This document shows, one piece after another, positions 1 to 10,180 of a DNA stretch of 64,000 bases. A program made the position numbers and the translations under genes. The notes beneath the pieces were generated by a model. The model made no database searches. It saw only the letters and a program-made list of their open reading frames with translations, and was not told the DNA's origin. Every line of letters starts with the position of its first letter. Positions within the stretch are counted from its first letter, which is position 1. Location: contig NC_087067.1 of assembly GCF_963678635.1 (NCBI RefSeq), positions 21,078,596 through 21,142,595 of the forward strand, in the 5' to 3' direction. Source of the DNA: Symsagittifera roscoffensis (taxonomy: Eukaryota > Xenacoelomorpha > Acoela > Convolutidae).

Positions 1-209
1 ATCTATGACGCCGCTGGAGGCAAAACTGCTACGCCCCCTATTCTTGGTCTTTGCTTCCAAAAGAATTTTATGTTTTTCACTCTCTCCTAAAATCTGCTGC
101 TAAGGCTGTCTTAAAACTCATGTCTGCTGTGATTGCTATCGCACATGTTCTATTTGTGAGTATGAAATTGTTTTTTTTTTGTTTTTATGCTACTTGAATA
201 TTCATTTGG

Positions 210-755
210 CTAGTTAAAATATGACTCAACTACCCTCCCTATGTCCGGTTTCTTAGGGTCCTCGCCTGTTTTCGCTTCTAAATCTCCTGTCTCTCTTGCT
301 ATTCTTAATTTTTTTATTAATAAATTTTCAGTGTAGGTAAGTCCTACCCCCACTCCCCGGACAAAAATATCCATCGACGTCCCCGTCGATCGCATACCGG
401 ATATCAAGTCTACATCTTGAATCGTGACAGTGGTCTCCTTTGGGTCTGAAGTCATTTCGTTCAACCACTCCTAGACACGCAGATTCGTCAACTTTTGTTC
501 GTAGGATTGCTGTTGCTCGTCGTCGAATTCTACCTCGGGTTTCGACCGGTCTTCGATCCACTCCTCGTCGTGATCATCGTTTATGTCAATGTCCTGTGAT
601 ACAGTTATATCCTCTAGACCTATTACTTCTTCCACTATCTTCTTTAAATCTCTCCTGTCCACTACAAAGTCGTCGCTGTAAGAGTTATATTTCTTCTTGG
701 ATCTTGTCCTGTCATTCTGTCGAGTCTGTATCGTGAACGGAAGATCCCATTCCAA
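210..755 (-). pseudogene. gypsy pol C-terminal tail
   Basis: Two open stretches lie in the same frame (755-471 and 464-210), separated by a single stop at about 468-470. They encode a charged, Asp/Glu-rich stretch followed by a tail ending near the left edge of the element. They sit directly downstream of the integrase C-terminal region, so I read them as the poorly conserved end of the polyprotein. No catalytic motif is visible and no independent function can be assigned. An env-like ORF is an alternative, but I see no signal peptide or transmembrane segment. Confidence 0.5.
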
Positions 756-989
756 ATTCTTGGGAACCTCCCCGTGTTCAGGGTCTTATCAGTGCTCCTC
801 TGGGTAGGGTAAGGTTTCTTCATCCGCTTCAATCACCTCGCATCGATCCAGGTCCAATGGTGGACTTGTTCCTTCCTCTACGACTTAATTCCCATCGTTC
901 TTTTCCCTGGTGCCCTTCTCATTGACCTCACAGGCAGGTTCCATCATCAAGTAATCCCCCTCCTCCATGTCTGCAGGCATACATCAATC

Positions 990-2533
990 TTCTGTCCATG
1001 GGTTGTGCGGCTTAATGTTTTCGTAATGAGCGGCTCGGCCAGTACTCAGTCTGTAAAAGCGTCCCTCCTGGTGCAATTCCGTAATCATGAAGGTTCCCCT
1101 CCACTTTTTAGGAGCTTTTTTGTTCCTTTCGGTAGTATAACGTTCTGAAATACCCATACGTAGTCTCCTACCGATTAAGCTTTTGCACCAGCTGCTCTCT
1201 TATCGAATCTTTTCCTCTGCCTTGCCTGTGATTGCTCATCCAAATCTGTTCCGTTATCCGATTGAAACGTCATTGGACAACCATGTCTCGCTATCCACGT
1301 ATTGATCAGGTGGTCGCACGTCTCTTCCGCTGAGGCAGTTATGCAGGGCACGGCCGCTGCATACTTCATGAAGTGAGCTATCATGACCAAGACTTGATTA
1401 TAACCACTGTCTGTCATGCATATCTTTTGGTGATCTATCTGCACCACCTCGTTGAATTCAGACGACTCGATCAATTGTAAAGGAAATAGCAATTTCCTTG
1501 GATCCTTGACCTGTTGGCATGACAGACACGCTGTTACCCACTTCTCACATGCTTTTTTCTTTCCAGGCCGTTCAAACCGCTCCAGGATCCTCTGATATAC
1601 TTTGTCAATCCCCTGGTGGCCCATCTGATCATGCGACCTGAACAAAAGTTTTGTCTGATAGAGTTGCGGCAACACTATCGCGTTATACTTGTACAGGACT
1701 TTGTCTTCTTCTCTTCTCTTGCAAGCCACGATCCCGTCCTTGTTCAGATATAACCTTCCCTCTTTCTGCATAAAGTACTGTCTCAGAATACGGTAACTGT
1801 CTTCCTCGAGGTCTCCCTTGTCCGGAGTACCATTTTCGATCCACCTTTTCAGGTTGCTTGTCATGCGGTCATTCCTCTGCGCTCTTAGTAGGTTCGAGAG
1901 TCTGTATCTCGCCTTCAAGTACGTCTTCATGACCCTCATCTGACTATTTAGCTCATTGGGTCGATGCGTATCTTCTTCCATCTTAACGCACCAAATCTTT
2001 GCCAACGGCTGTGATTCCTGTTCAAATGGCTGAAGATCAGTCCTGACTACCTCTTTTTGTGGCAACAGACTTATCAAACGTTTCGATACCGCTATTGTTT
2101 CCAGATCATCCGCTGCGTTATCAAAGACTCTTTCATATGGTATGCGATAGCGATCACTGTCAGAGTCTTGATATACCTCCCTGTCCAGATTTCTTGCTCG
2201 AGTCTCCACTAGCAGTGTGTGGATCGCTAGCTCTGACAGTTCCGATCCTGAGCTCGAGTTCCTGTCCGAGTAGGTGTCGATTCCTGAGTTCCGGGAGTTG
2301 TCATCCATTGAAGAGTCTGCGATAGAGCACGTCCCCTCCTCCAGATCAGTTCTGTGCCTTCTTCGCATCCATCTGAACTCCCCGGACAAAACTTTGTTTT
2401 CCAGGACCTGTTTCTCATCAGGAACTTTTTCATCTACATCAGACTCCCCGGACAAACTTCCTTGTCCCGGGTGTTGATCTTGTACTCGCCGACTCTTCTC
2501 ACCGTTCGTCTGTTCGGACAAACAATCGTGCAC
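990..2533 (-). pseudogene. gypsy integrase with internal core deletion
   Basis: The open stretch 2533-1175 (452 codons) starts with an acidic Ser/Asp-rich linker of about 250 residues. The integrase zinc site follows: H301, H306, C336 and C339, counted from 2533. The catalytic core keeps D367 (in QIDH) and D426 (in SDNG). Immediately after DNGTDL the protein jumps to a basic segment typical of the region before the C-terminal domain, so the part of the core holding the third catalytic Glu is missing. Past a stop at about 1172-1174 the reading continues with SVGDYVWVF and then, after a frameshift, KKWRGTF. This resembles the GPY/F module of Ty3/gypsy integrases. The copy cannot encode an active integrase. 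Confidence 0.85.
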
Positions 2534-2684
2534 CAGTTTTCGTTCAACCTTCTCACCTTCTTTATCTTGGTCCTCAAAGGTAACGGTTTTCTTTTGCGTA
2601 TCGTTCCCCTGTTCTTTCCGACCGTATGAAGTACTGGTTAAAACCTCGTGGGGTATTGAGGATACTAGTTGCTGAACTATTGTC

Positions 2685-3203
2685 CTACAATCCCTCTCGT
2701 TTTTTTTTGTGTTGTCGTCTGGACGGCATGATCTTCACCTTCTCACTGACTGTCAGTGATGCCATAGCTGCTGCCCACTCGGGGTCATCTCTGGTCACTT
2801 CTCTCTCTAACAATCCACCCAGCATCCGCATCACTTGTGGTGTGACCTGCACCGTCTTATCTAATAATGAGAGGCTGGTAATGTTCATGCGAGAGAGTTC
2901 CTGCTGGACCAGGTTCGAGCGCATCAACAGATTCAAGGGCACCGGGTCCTTCTTGGATAGGATCTTTATCTCGGCTGCTTTCTCTACAGGTAACTCAGGA
3001 TGTTCTGGAATTGGATGTCCAGACTTGTCCAGCCATCTCGTTAAGGGAAGCGCTTCATAAGTTTCTTTGTCCAGAAACGAGAATTCTTCCTTTATTTCCG
3101 CCTGATTGGCTTGCTTCTGTTCCAATTTTCCATAGAACTTGTTTTTCTTGCTGATTCTGTCAGCTTTCTGGTGTTTGTCACGCATCCTGTGCTCGATGAT
3201 CAT
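2685..3203 (-). pseudogene. gypsy RNase H C-terminus and linker
   Basis: The 172-codon stretch opens with MIIEHRMRDKHQKADRISKK, matching the end of the gypsy RNase H domain (H followed by the N/K-A-D-x-x-S motif). The rest is a linker of about 130 residues with no recognised fold, leading toward the integrase. It follows the RT/RNase H remnants at 3204-3706 in another frame, so frameshifts separate them. Confidence 0.75.
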
Positions 3204-3706
3204 GTGGTAGCCATCTAATCTTTCTATCCACCTACCAATATAACTCTATCGAGTACGTCTTCAACCAGGATAACGCTCTGTTGTCCACGCGTAAAATAAA
3301 GGGAGCGCTCCCCAAATATGCGCGGTTTTTTTTCACAAATGTGACTACTGCAGACATTTCCGCTTTTTTAGTGCACCATATTTCATCTCAGTGTCACTTA
3401 ACACCTTACTGCCATATAAAATGGTACGGAGAACGGTTCTCCCATTCCATTCCTGCTCCTGATGAAGTATTTCTGAGATGGCATCGGATACACCTCGTCT
3501 GCATATCCTGTTATGAATTCGCGTTAATAGTTGGTAAACCCTAGGAAGCTCATGAGATGTGTGTCCGTTCTGGGAGCCTTCCATGTCAACACAGCTTCTA
3601 CTGCTTCCGGGTCCCGCATCACACCATGCCTGTCCACCATTCTTCCTAGGTACTTGATCGAATCCCTAAGGATTTCACATTTCGATGGTTTGCATTTCAA
3701 GCCTGC
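3204..3706 (-). pseudogene. gypsy RT thumb / RNase H N-terminal remnant
   Basis: Reading on from the RT palm after a stop at about 3704, the frame gives CKPSKCEI, then SIKYLGRMVDRHGV and LMSFLGFTNY. These are typical of the RT thumb/connection region. A stop follows near 3525. After a jump, another frame gives ILHQEQEWNGRTVL and YGSKVLSDTEMKYG, which belong inside RNase H. The segment between them, which normally carries the first RNase H catalytic Asp, is missing. This is an internal deletion plus frameshifts. Confidence 0.75.
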
Positions 3707-4738
3707 TCATTTCATGCATCCAAAGACCTCGTCGAGCCAATCAATGTGGTCTTGCAGGGTCGGTGTTGCTATGACTACGTCATCCACGTAACACATCTCA
3801 AGAATCCCGTACTTCTTTGTCACTCTGGTCAAAGCCTGAGCCATCAGTCTTTGAAAAGTGGCCGTTGCGTTGCACAAGCCAAAAGGCATCCTCTTCCACT
3901 GGTACAACCCCAATTCACACGAAAACTCGGTCTTTTCTCTATCCTTCCTCCGCAGAGGGACCTGCCAGAAGGTAGAACCCAAGTCCAACGTGGTGAAGAA
4001 CTTGGCATAACCAAGTTTGAAGAAGCTCTCGTCTATTCGCGGTATCGGGTACGCATCTTTTATTGTCACCGTGTTCAAAAAGCAAAAGTCGCAACAAAAC
4101 CTAAGCTGCCCCCTTTATTTTTCGCCATTACTACCCCGCGAGGGTTCTATCATGTCGTATTTGAGCAACATTTCTATTTCCGCTCGGCACGCTTCCGATT
4201 TATGTGACGTCATTCGTCTTGCGCCTTCCTTATGGGGATCGGCGCCTTCCTCAAGTTCGATTTCGTGTTCGACGAAGTTACAGCAACCGATATCCACCTT
4301 ATATTTTGAAAATACATCCGCGTTCCGATTTAAAACCTCCCGCAGTAATTCGAAATCTCCCTCGCCTTTTTTCCCATTTGAGTGTTCTATCTCTGGCAAA
4401 ACCGGTTTGTCAGATTCTAGTTCATATGACGAGGGGCGTTCCGGAAAATTCGAGCAACTCGATAAATCGTCGTCCGTTTGGGACTTCATTGAAAACAATT
4501 TATGAATAGATTTTAATTCATTAATCCTTTTTAAAATTTTATCTTTATTGGCATGATAAGGACAGTCTTTCACACTATGTTTCTTCAAGTTTTGTGTGTC
4601 TTCATAGTCGGTCCTCATCGGCAAAGCGTGGTGTCCAGTGTGTTCAATAACACACTGAAACACAGGCCGTTTTGAGTTACCGAGAAGCTCCGGCCTAAAA
4701 TCACTGAACTTTGACTGTTTGGATTCGGTACCAAACAA
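3707..4738 (-). pseudogene. gypsy reverse transcriptase (palm and fingers)
   Basis: Two open stretches in the same frame (4738-4115 and 4078-3707) are separated by one in-frame stop at 4112-4114. The first holds an N-terminal linker and then the classic RT entry region (VEHEIELEEGADPH, IEMLLKYDMIEPS). The second holds LDLGSTFWQVPL (motif A, Asp), MPFGLCNATATFQRLM (motif B) and YVDDVVIA (motif C, catalytic Asp pair). The short stretch around the stop looks deleted compared with the usual SPWA region of the family. The catalytic residues are intact, but the ORF is interrupted. Confidence 0.9.
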
Positions 4739-5442
4739 ACCTGTTTACTATCACTTAACGAATTTAAATTTCTCATTATAAAAATTGTTGCTACTGTTTG
4801 TCCCGGTGGTAGTTTTACCTTTCTATCTAAAAAGATTCTTATCTTATTTTCATCTGTCATTATTTTATTAATTGGTTTCTTTACATACTTCCTGTCCGGG
4901 TTGCTAATCCTTATTAGACGGTTGTTCAAGTCAATCATCACGTCGAATTTCCTGACAAAATTTCTGCACAAGATGAGTTGGTCGGAGTCATCCAGATTCT
5001 CCACTACTAGGAAGCTAATCCAAAGATCCCGTCCTCCCATGTGGAAGACCGTTATTGGTGTTCTTCCGGCTACGTAAATCGCTCCTTGATTGGCCGCGGC
5101 CAGTCGGAGATTCGTCGGAATTAGATCTTCCCTCGTAAAGCCAATTTTTTTCCAAGTCTTTATCGGCATCACACTCACTACCGCTCCTGTGTCCAGAAGC
5201 CCCGTGACTCCGATTTTCTTTCCGTTGGTGTCGAGCAGATGTGCAGTTACATCTGCTTCGTATCCAATGTGAACCGCGTCTTGCTCCATCATGGCGTCAT
5301 GGCCTATCCTACGGACTTTGAGTTCTTCTTCAGCCAAATAGATCTGTCCGATTTGGTCACTGTCTGTTGTCACATATGTCCTAGTGTAGATGCTAATCCC
5401 ATCCACGTTCAGCATCACTTGATATGGTCCATCGACTTCCAC
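4615..5442 (-). pseudogene. gypsy aspartic protease
   Basis: A 275-codon open stretch with GLLDTGAVVSVMP carries the retropepsin active site (Asp-Thr-Gly, residues 84-86 from 5442). The flap-to-C-terminus part follows, ending at LILCRNF, where the usual ILG has Cys in place of Gly. The stretch opens at a GTG and reads further upstream without a stop for some residues (NNGGSSNKEASQRY), so 5442 is not a natural start. It lies between the gag knuckles and RT. The Gly to Cys change may impair the fold. Confidence 0.85.
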
Positions 5443-5813
5443 GTAGCGCTGTGAAGCTTCTTTATTCGAGGACCCTCCGTTGTTAGTAGTGCTCGCACAG
5501 CTCTTGACTCAGTGCGTGGCTCCACCTGCCTCAGATAATCTGCATATGTGTCCAAATGCATCAAAGTGAACTCTGATGGTTCATTCAGATTTCGGATTAC
5601 CCGGTGTCCCGCTATCGAGATTATCGATTGTATTTTGCTTCATTGTGGCACCATGCCGAACCTCTGCCCGGAGACCACATTTAGTTTCATACTCAAACTA
5701 CTTGGTGCTTTCGTTTCTTTGACCTCTGATGCCTCGAAGGCGTTTATTTTTTCATCTAACTTATCATTTTCCAATTCGAGCTTCACCTTTTGTTCGATCT
5801 CCTTCGTCACCAA

Positions 5814-6269
5814 TTACTGCTGGACTCTATTTAGAGCATCCCTCGCGGCTGCCCTATAATCAATCTTGAAGTCATCCGCCGCAGTCACCGGTTCCGGTTC
5901 ACATGTCTCTTCTGTTACCGCCTGCAACTTCTTCATTGCCAGCTCTGGCGGGTTTTCTTTTCTGCGCGCCTCCGCTTCACTTAATAGGCGAGCCTTGCTG
6001 GCTTTCACTCCCGATAAAGCTTCCTCATGCCTTGCAAGCTTCATGTCTGCCACAGCATACCAGAATTGCGGACAATCCGATTTAAAATGGCCTTCCAAGT
6101 TGCAAAATAAATACCTCGGGCCGAATTTTGCAATTACTCCTCTCATGAAATCTTCATGGTCGACTTCTGACGCATCTTCGTCCTCGAGGCTAAAGCCTAT
6201 TGCTTTCATGCCCTGTTCGAAGTTGGACATGCTGACACATGATGGTCCGTCGAACTGCAATTTGCACAA
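5814..6269 (-). pseudogene. gypsy gag C-terminus with imperfect second zinc knuckle
   Basis: A 151-codon stretch contains YLFCNLEGHFKSDCP. This has the spacing of a CCHC nucleocapsid knuckle, with the first Cys replaced by Tyr. The rest is charged and probably helical, rich in Ala, Glu and Lys. It overlaps the end of the upstream gag ORF by 64 bases in a different frame. The two knuckles were therefore probably in one protein, now split by a frameshift. A programmed shift is possible, but I see no slippery site that demands it. Confidence 0.7.
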
Positions 6270-6940
6270 GAGCGCCTCTTGTCCATATCGTCCCTCGGTT
6301 TATACCAGTTGTTCCCTTGGTTTGCTGGTCCGTTGTGAAAATTGCCATAATTGTTCTTGTAATATGCAGATCTCGATGGAGGTTTCAGCAAAAGATAATC
6401 TTTTGACTTGAGTCTGAACTCCTCTGGTGTTGGCGCATTGGTTGAGAGTGGTGTGTAATGTGTTGCTATCATTGTTCGAAGCTCATGGTTCTTCACACTA
6501 TCGATGAATTTTGAGGCTACTGCCAGGTTCATCCTTCTGTTTGACTCATCTGGTTGGCTACGCCTTCTAGACATCTCCAAGTCGTCTAGAATATTGTCTA
6601 TCCTCTCATCTTCTCGTTGCCTTTTTTTCTCGAAGCGCATCAATGCTTGGTGTCCCTGCGCCCCTGAGCCAAAACGATTTAACAAGATTTCAAAGATTTT
6701 CTCAGCAGTGTCCCGTTGGTTTTGATTTTTGGCCATCACACAGTTTAGGGCTGTCCCTTCCAAGTTACTGGTGAGCGCAATGCATTCTTGCCTTTCTGAC
6801 AAGTCCTCTTCCTCAAAATGCAGTTTCATCACTCCTATCCAGGTACCAATACAGCCATCAGATTCGACTTTGTAGCATCTTGGTTTCTTAAAAACCCTTC
6901 TGGAATTTTCGCTACGTTCATTGGTTCTAGATAACCTCAT
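6206..6940 (-). pseudogene. gypsy gag (capsid-like region plus CCHC knuckle)
   Basis: The 244-codon ORF begins with a basic segment, then a helical capsid-like region (CIGTWIGVMKLHFEEEDL; LNCVMAKNQNQRDTAEKIFE). It ends with CANCSSTDHHVSAC, a perfect C-x2-C-x4-H-x4-C knuckle for RNA binding. The order, capsid-like part before knuckle, is as in gypsy gags. A diverged relative of residues about 10-80 is present at 36.84-37.19 kb. A host gag-derived gene is unlikely, because pol follows directly. Confidence 0.85.
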
Positions 6941-7143
6941 TTCTCCAATGTCTCCAAAGACCTGTTCAGAGGTTCAAAGGCTGTGGCTATTGATGTAGCC
7001 TCTCTTGAATGCCCTACCTGAGTATCATTGCCCCCTGATAAGGGTTCTGCACTTGGAACTTCCCTTCCCTACGATTCATTTGGATTGTTTCTTCCTTGGC
7101 TCGCATGACTCATCCCTGGGCTGCATGACTCCTGTTCCTGGAA

Positions 7144-8334
7144 TCACCTCTCCCAGTCGCATGTGTACTGCGTCGGTCGTTCGTTTGAGGTCTGTCTGTT
7201 GCCAGTTGAACTTCCTCTGATGCTTGGGCCCCATGTTCTGTTATCCCCTGTGGCATAGCCTGCTGAACTGCCTCTACCTCTAGTGGATCCATATGTCCTC
7301 ATCCTTTGTTGGTCATTAAAGTTCACCGTCGGCTCCCTGCTGGGACCTCCCGAGTTCGGTTCCCCTTCTCTTGATCCAATCCTGCTGCCTAGTAGCCCGT
7401 CCAACCTGTCCATGATAGCCTGAGTTTGCCTCTCCATCATCGCATCTATCTTTGTGTCAAGAGTCCCAAGAGTCTGTTCTTGTTGAGTTCTTAACTTCTC
7501 CATGTCGTATCTTAATCGTAATTCTCTCTGTTCCGCTTCTCTTGTCATTCGCGACAAGTTCTTTGCCAAGTGTTCATCTGTTCTTTCCTTCAAGCGTTTT
7601 TCGCTTCTACTAACTTCTTGTCTATTGCGGTTTATTTCCTCCCGCAGACTTTCTCTCTCGACGTGGACTGCCCTTTCCATTTCACTCATTCTTATTGACA
7701 TCTGTTCATTCTGTTCTCCTATACTGCCCACTATGTTGTTCAAGGCTTCTTCAATTGATGCTCCGTTATCCACTAGTGGCGTCACAAGTCGCGGTGTCAC
7801 CCTGTCGCTCCCAGGTATCTTGGTGCTGGTCGAGATTCGGGCTTTGATTCTCTGCCTCGACGTGTTTTCATTGTCCACCTCTGAAACCGCCGGTGCGTTG
7901 CTTAGCACTGTGTTTCTATTCTCCCCAGTTCGCATTTCCGAATTCGTCATACTCACAAGGTCTCCTGATTGGCCTGATGTGTTTGTGGTTTTGCTGATTG
8001 TCCTCACTACACCAAATTGGTCCACGGTACCAGTCCCTCTGTCGCTGCATGCTTCATTCTCTTGTGTCGAACTATTGAGGCTGACTTGAGATCCAAAGTC
8101 AGCTTGCTCTTCATCGTCCTTTTCTTCTTCCTGGGATTCAACTTCATTGCTTGTACCCGTTCCCATGGTAAATGGAAAGATGTTTCCGAAAATGTTCTTC
8201 ACTCTTTCTGAAAACGATGAGGACGTTGCCTGTTTCTCCGTCACGCCTGCCATCATGGTGTTGTCTGTGAGAGATCTTCTAGTTGCCACAATTTCCCTCC
8301 GATTCATTTGGATTGTTTCTTCCTTGGCTCGCAT
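7144..8334 (-). CDS. Gag-side coiled-coil ORF, copy A of tandem duplication
   Basis: A 396-codon ORF is uninterrupted. Residues 1-180 are Ser/Thr/Glu-rich and low in hydrophobics. Residues about 205-310 (EQNEQMSIRMSEMERAVHVE onward) are strongly charged with regular heptad-like spacing, predicting a coiled coil. The end is Gly/Arg/Ser-rich (YGSTRGRGSSAGYATG), like nucleic-acid-binding tails. It sits upstream of the capsid/knuckle ORF in the same orientation, so it is probably the N-terminal part of the element's gag or a separate accessory ORF. It is nearly identical to 8373-9563. No known enzymatic motif is present. Confidence 0.7.
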   Translation of the reverse strand: MRAKEETIQMNRREIVATRRSLTDNTMMAGVTEKQATSSSFSERVKNIFGNIFPFTMGTGTSNEVESQEEEKDDEEQADFGSQVSLNSSTQENEACSDRGTGTVDQFGVVRTISKTTNTSGQSGDLVSMTNSEMRTGENRNTVLSNAPAVSEVDNENTSRQRIKARISTSTKIPGSDRVTPRLVTPLVDNGASIEEALNNIVGSIGEQNEQMSIRMSEMERAVHVERESLREEINRNRQEVSRSEKRLKERTDEHLAKNLSRMTREAEQRELRLRYDMEKLRTQQEQTLGTLDTKIDAMMERQTQAIMDRLDGLLGSRIGSREGEPNSGGPSREPTVNFNDQQRMRTYGSTRGRGSSAGYATGDNRTWGPSIRGSSTGNRQTSNERPTQYTCDWER

Positions 8335-8372
8335 GACTCATCCCTGGGCTTGCATGACTCCTGTTCCTGGAA

Positions 8373-9563
8373 TCACCTCTCCCAGTCGCATGTGTACTGC
8401 GTCGGTTTTTCGTTTGAGGTCTGTCTGTTGCCAGTTGAACTTCCTCTGATGCTTGGGCCCCATGTTCTATTATCCCCTGTGGCATAGCCTGCTGAACTGC
8501 CTCTACCTCTAGTGGATCCATACGTCCTCATCCTTTGTTGGTCATTAAAGTTCACCGTCGGCTCCCTGCTGGGACCACCCGAGTTCGGTTCCCCTTCTCT
8601 TGATCCAATCCTGCTGCCTAGTAGCCCATCCAACCTGTCCATGATAGCCTGAGTTTGCCTCTCCATCGTCGCACCTATCTTTGTGTCAAGAGTCCCAAGA
8701 GTCTGATCTTGTTGAGTTCTTAACTTCTCCATGTCGTATCTTAATCGTAACTCTCTCTGTTCCGCTTCTCTTGTCATTCGCGACAAGTTCTTTGCCAAGT
8801 GTTCATCTGTTCTTTCCTTCAAGCGTTTTTCGCTTCTACTAACTTCTTGTCTATTGCGGTTTATTTCCTCCCGCAGACTTTCTCTCTCGACGTGGACTGT
8901 CCTTTCTATTTCACTCATTCTTATTGACATCTGTTCATTTTGTTCTCCTATACTGCCCACTATGTTGTTCAAGGCTTCTTCAATTGATGCTCCGTTATCC
9001 ACTAGTGGCGTCACAAGTCGCGGTGTCACCCTGTCGCTCCCAGGTATCTTGGTGCTGGTCGAGATTCGGGCTTTGATTCTCTGCCTCGACGTGTTTTCAT
9101 TGTCCACCTCTGAAACCGCCGGTGCGTTGCTTAGCACTGTGTTTCTATTCTCCCCAGTTCGCATTTCCGAATTCGTCATACTCACAAGGTCTCCTGATTG
9201 GCCTGATGTGTTTGTGGTTTTGCTGATTGTCCTCACTACACCAAATTGGTCCACGGTACCAGTCCCTCTGTCGCTGCATGCTTCATTCTCTTGTGTCGAA
9301 CTATTGAGGCTGACTTGAGATCCAAAGTCAGCTTGCTCTTCATCGTCCTTTTCTTCTTCCTGGGATTCAACTTCATTGCTTGTACCCGCTCCCATGGTAA
9401 ATGGAAAGATGTTTCCGAAAATGTTCTTCACTCTTTCTGAAAACGATGAGGACGTTGCCTGTTTCTCCGTCACGCCTGCCATCATGGTGTTGTCTGTGAG
9501 AGATCTTCTAGTTGCCACAATTACCCTCCGATTCATTTGGATTGTTTCTTCCTTGGCTCGCAT
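8373..9563 (-). CDS. Gag-side coiled-coil ORF, copy B of tandem duplication
   Basis: A second 396-codon open copy differs from copy A by only a handful of residues (for example EMERAVHVE becomes EIERTVHVE, and DAMMERQ becomes GATMERQ). Because the unit is 1,229 bp (not divisible by 3), copies A and B lie in different frames and cannot be read as one protein. The intact frame in both copies, while pol is broken, suggests the duplication is young relative to the last coding constraint or arose by recent local recombination. Confidence 0.7.
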   Translation of the reverse strand: MRAKEETIQMNRRVIVATRRSLTDNTMMAGVTEKQATSSSFSERVKNIFGNIFPFTMGAGTSNEVESQEEEKDDEEQADFGSQVSLNSSTQENEACSDRGTGTVDQFGVVRTISKTTNTSGQSGDLVSMTNSEMRTGENRNTVLSNAPAVSEVDNENTSRQRIKARISTSTKIPGSDRVTPRLVTPLVDNGASIEEALNNIVGSIGEQNEQMSIRMSEIERTVHVERESLREEINRNRQEVSRSEKRLKERTDEHLAKNLSRMTREAEQRELRLRYDMEKLRTQQDQTLGTLDTKIGATMERQTQAIMDRLDGLLGSRIGSREGEPNSGGPSREPTVNFNDQQRMRTYGSTRGRGSSAGYATGDNRTWGPSIRGSSTGNRQTSNEKPTQYTCDWER

Positions 9564-9779
9564 GACTCATCCCTGGGCTTGCATGACTCCTGTTCCTGGA
9601 ATCACCTCTCCCAGTCGCATGTGTACTGCGTCGGTTTTTCGTTTGAGGTCTGTCTGTTGCCAGTTGAACTTCCTCTGATGCTTGGGCCCCATGTTCTATT
9701 ATCCCCTGTGGCATAGCCTGCTGAACTGCCTCTACCTCTAGTGGATCCATACGTCCTCATCCTTTGTTGGTCATTAAAG

Positions 9780-10180
9780 TTTGTTGGCCACAATTTCAGT
9801 AGAGATGTCGGACAGTTCCGACATCTCCTCTCGGTCCAGTGTCCCGGTGGAAGTGGCAAAATCTTGGCCTTGTTCTACCGGAGTAGATTCACTCGCCAGC
9901 CTTCTGTTTCCTCTCCCCTCCGGTCCATGTATTTCCTGTTTCTCATCCATGGCCTGGTCCGGATGGACCTCCACTTCTGGCATTGCTTTTCGTTTTTCTG
10001 AGGACCTTTGACTCCTGGTCTCAAGCATTCTGCCTGAAACCGTCTCCCCATTGCCGGTCCGGATCGTGTGATCCTTTCCACAAAAGGGTCGGTCATTGCT
10101 TTTCTCTGTTTCTCAGGTATGAATTTCCGGGAGCTATCACCTAGTTTAGGTATCCTTGACTTGTCTAGACTCATATTCAA
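9780..10180 (-). pseudogene. gypsy gag N-terminal fragment
   Basis: Two overlapping frames (10180-9875 and 10028-9774) together read as a basic N-terminal region followed by an acidic stretch (MPEVEVHPDQAMDEKQEIHG, then REEMSELSDISTE). They run into the third partial copy of the duplicated block. The frame change near 10,000 marks a frameshift. It is the most upstream recognisable coding part of the element. No domain is identified. Confidence 0.5.

Larger units (their letters stand above)
7070..9779 (-). repeat. 1,229-bp tandem duplication inside the gypsy relic (2.2 copies)
   Basis: The landmark GATTCATTTGGATTGTTTC recurs near 7,074, 8,300 and 9,530. The segment from the tail of the 396-codon ORF is present a third time at 9602-9779, where homology stops abruptly at GTCATTAAAGTT and is followed by a GGCCACAATTTC stretch. 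Nearly the same string (TTGCCACAATT) precedes the unit boundary at 8,283 and 9,512. That short homology is a plausible recombination point (inference). Confidence 0.9.
210..10180 (-). mobile_element. Decayed Ty3/gypsy LTR retrotransposon (internal region)
   Basis: A gag-protease-RT-RNase H-integrase order is readable on the minus strand, from high to low coordinates. Protease before RT and integrase after RNase H is the Ty3/gypsy arrangement. Recognisable landmarks are a CCHC knuckle, a DTGA protease motif, YVDD in RT, an HHCC zinc site, and integrase D and DNG motifs. The reading frame changes repeatedly and carries internal stops and deletions, so the copy is dead. I could not identify paired LTRs. 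The left LTR may lie beyond the window edge, and no clear primer binding site was found between 10.2 and 10.8 kb. A purine run on the minus strand at about 33-50 (reading AAGAATAGGGGGCG) could be a polypurine tract, which is inference only. Confidence 0.9.

Noticed and set aside
1-209. Left LTR of the gypsy element
   Set aside because: No matching sequence near 10.2-10.9 kb could be found, and TG..CA ends are not evident.
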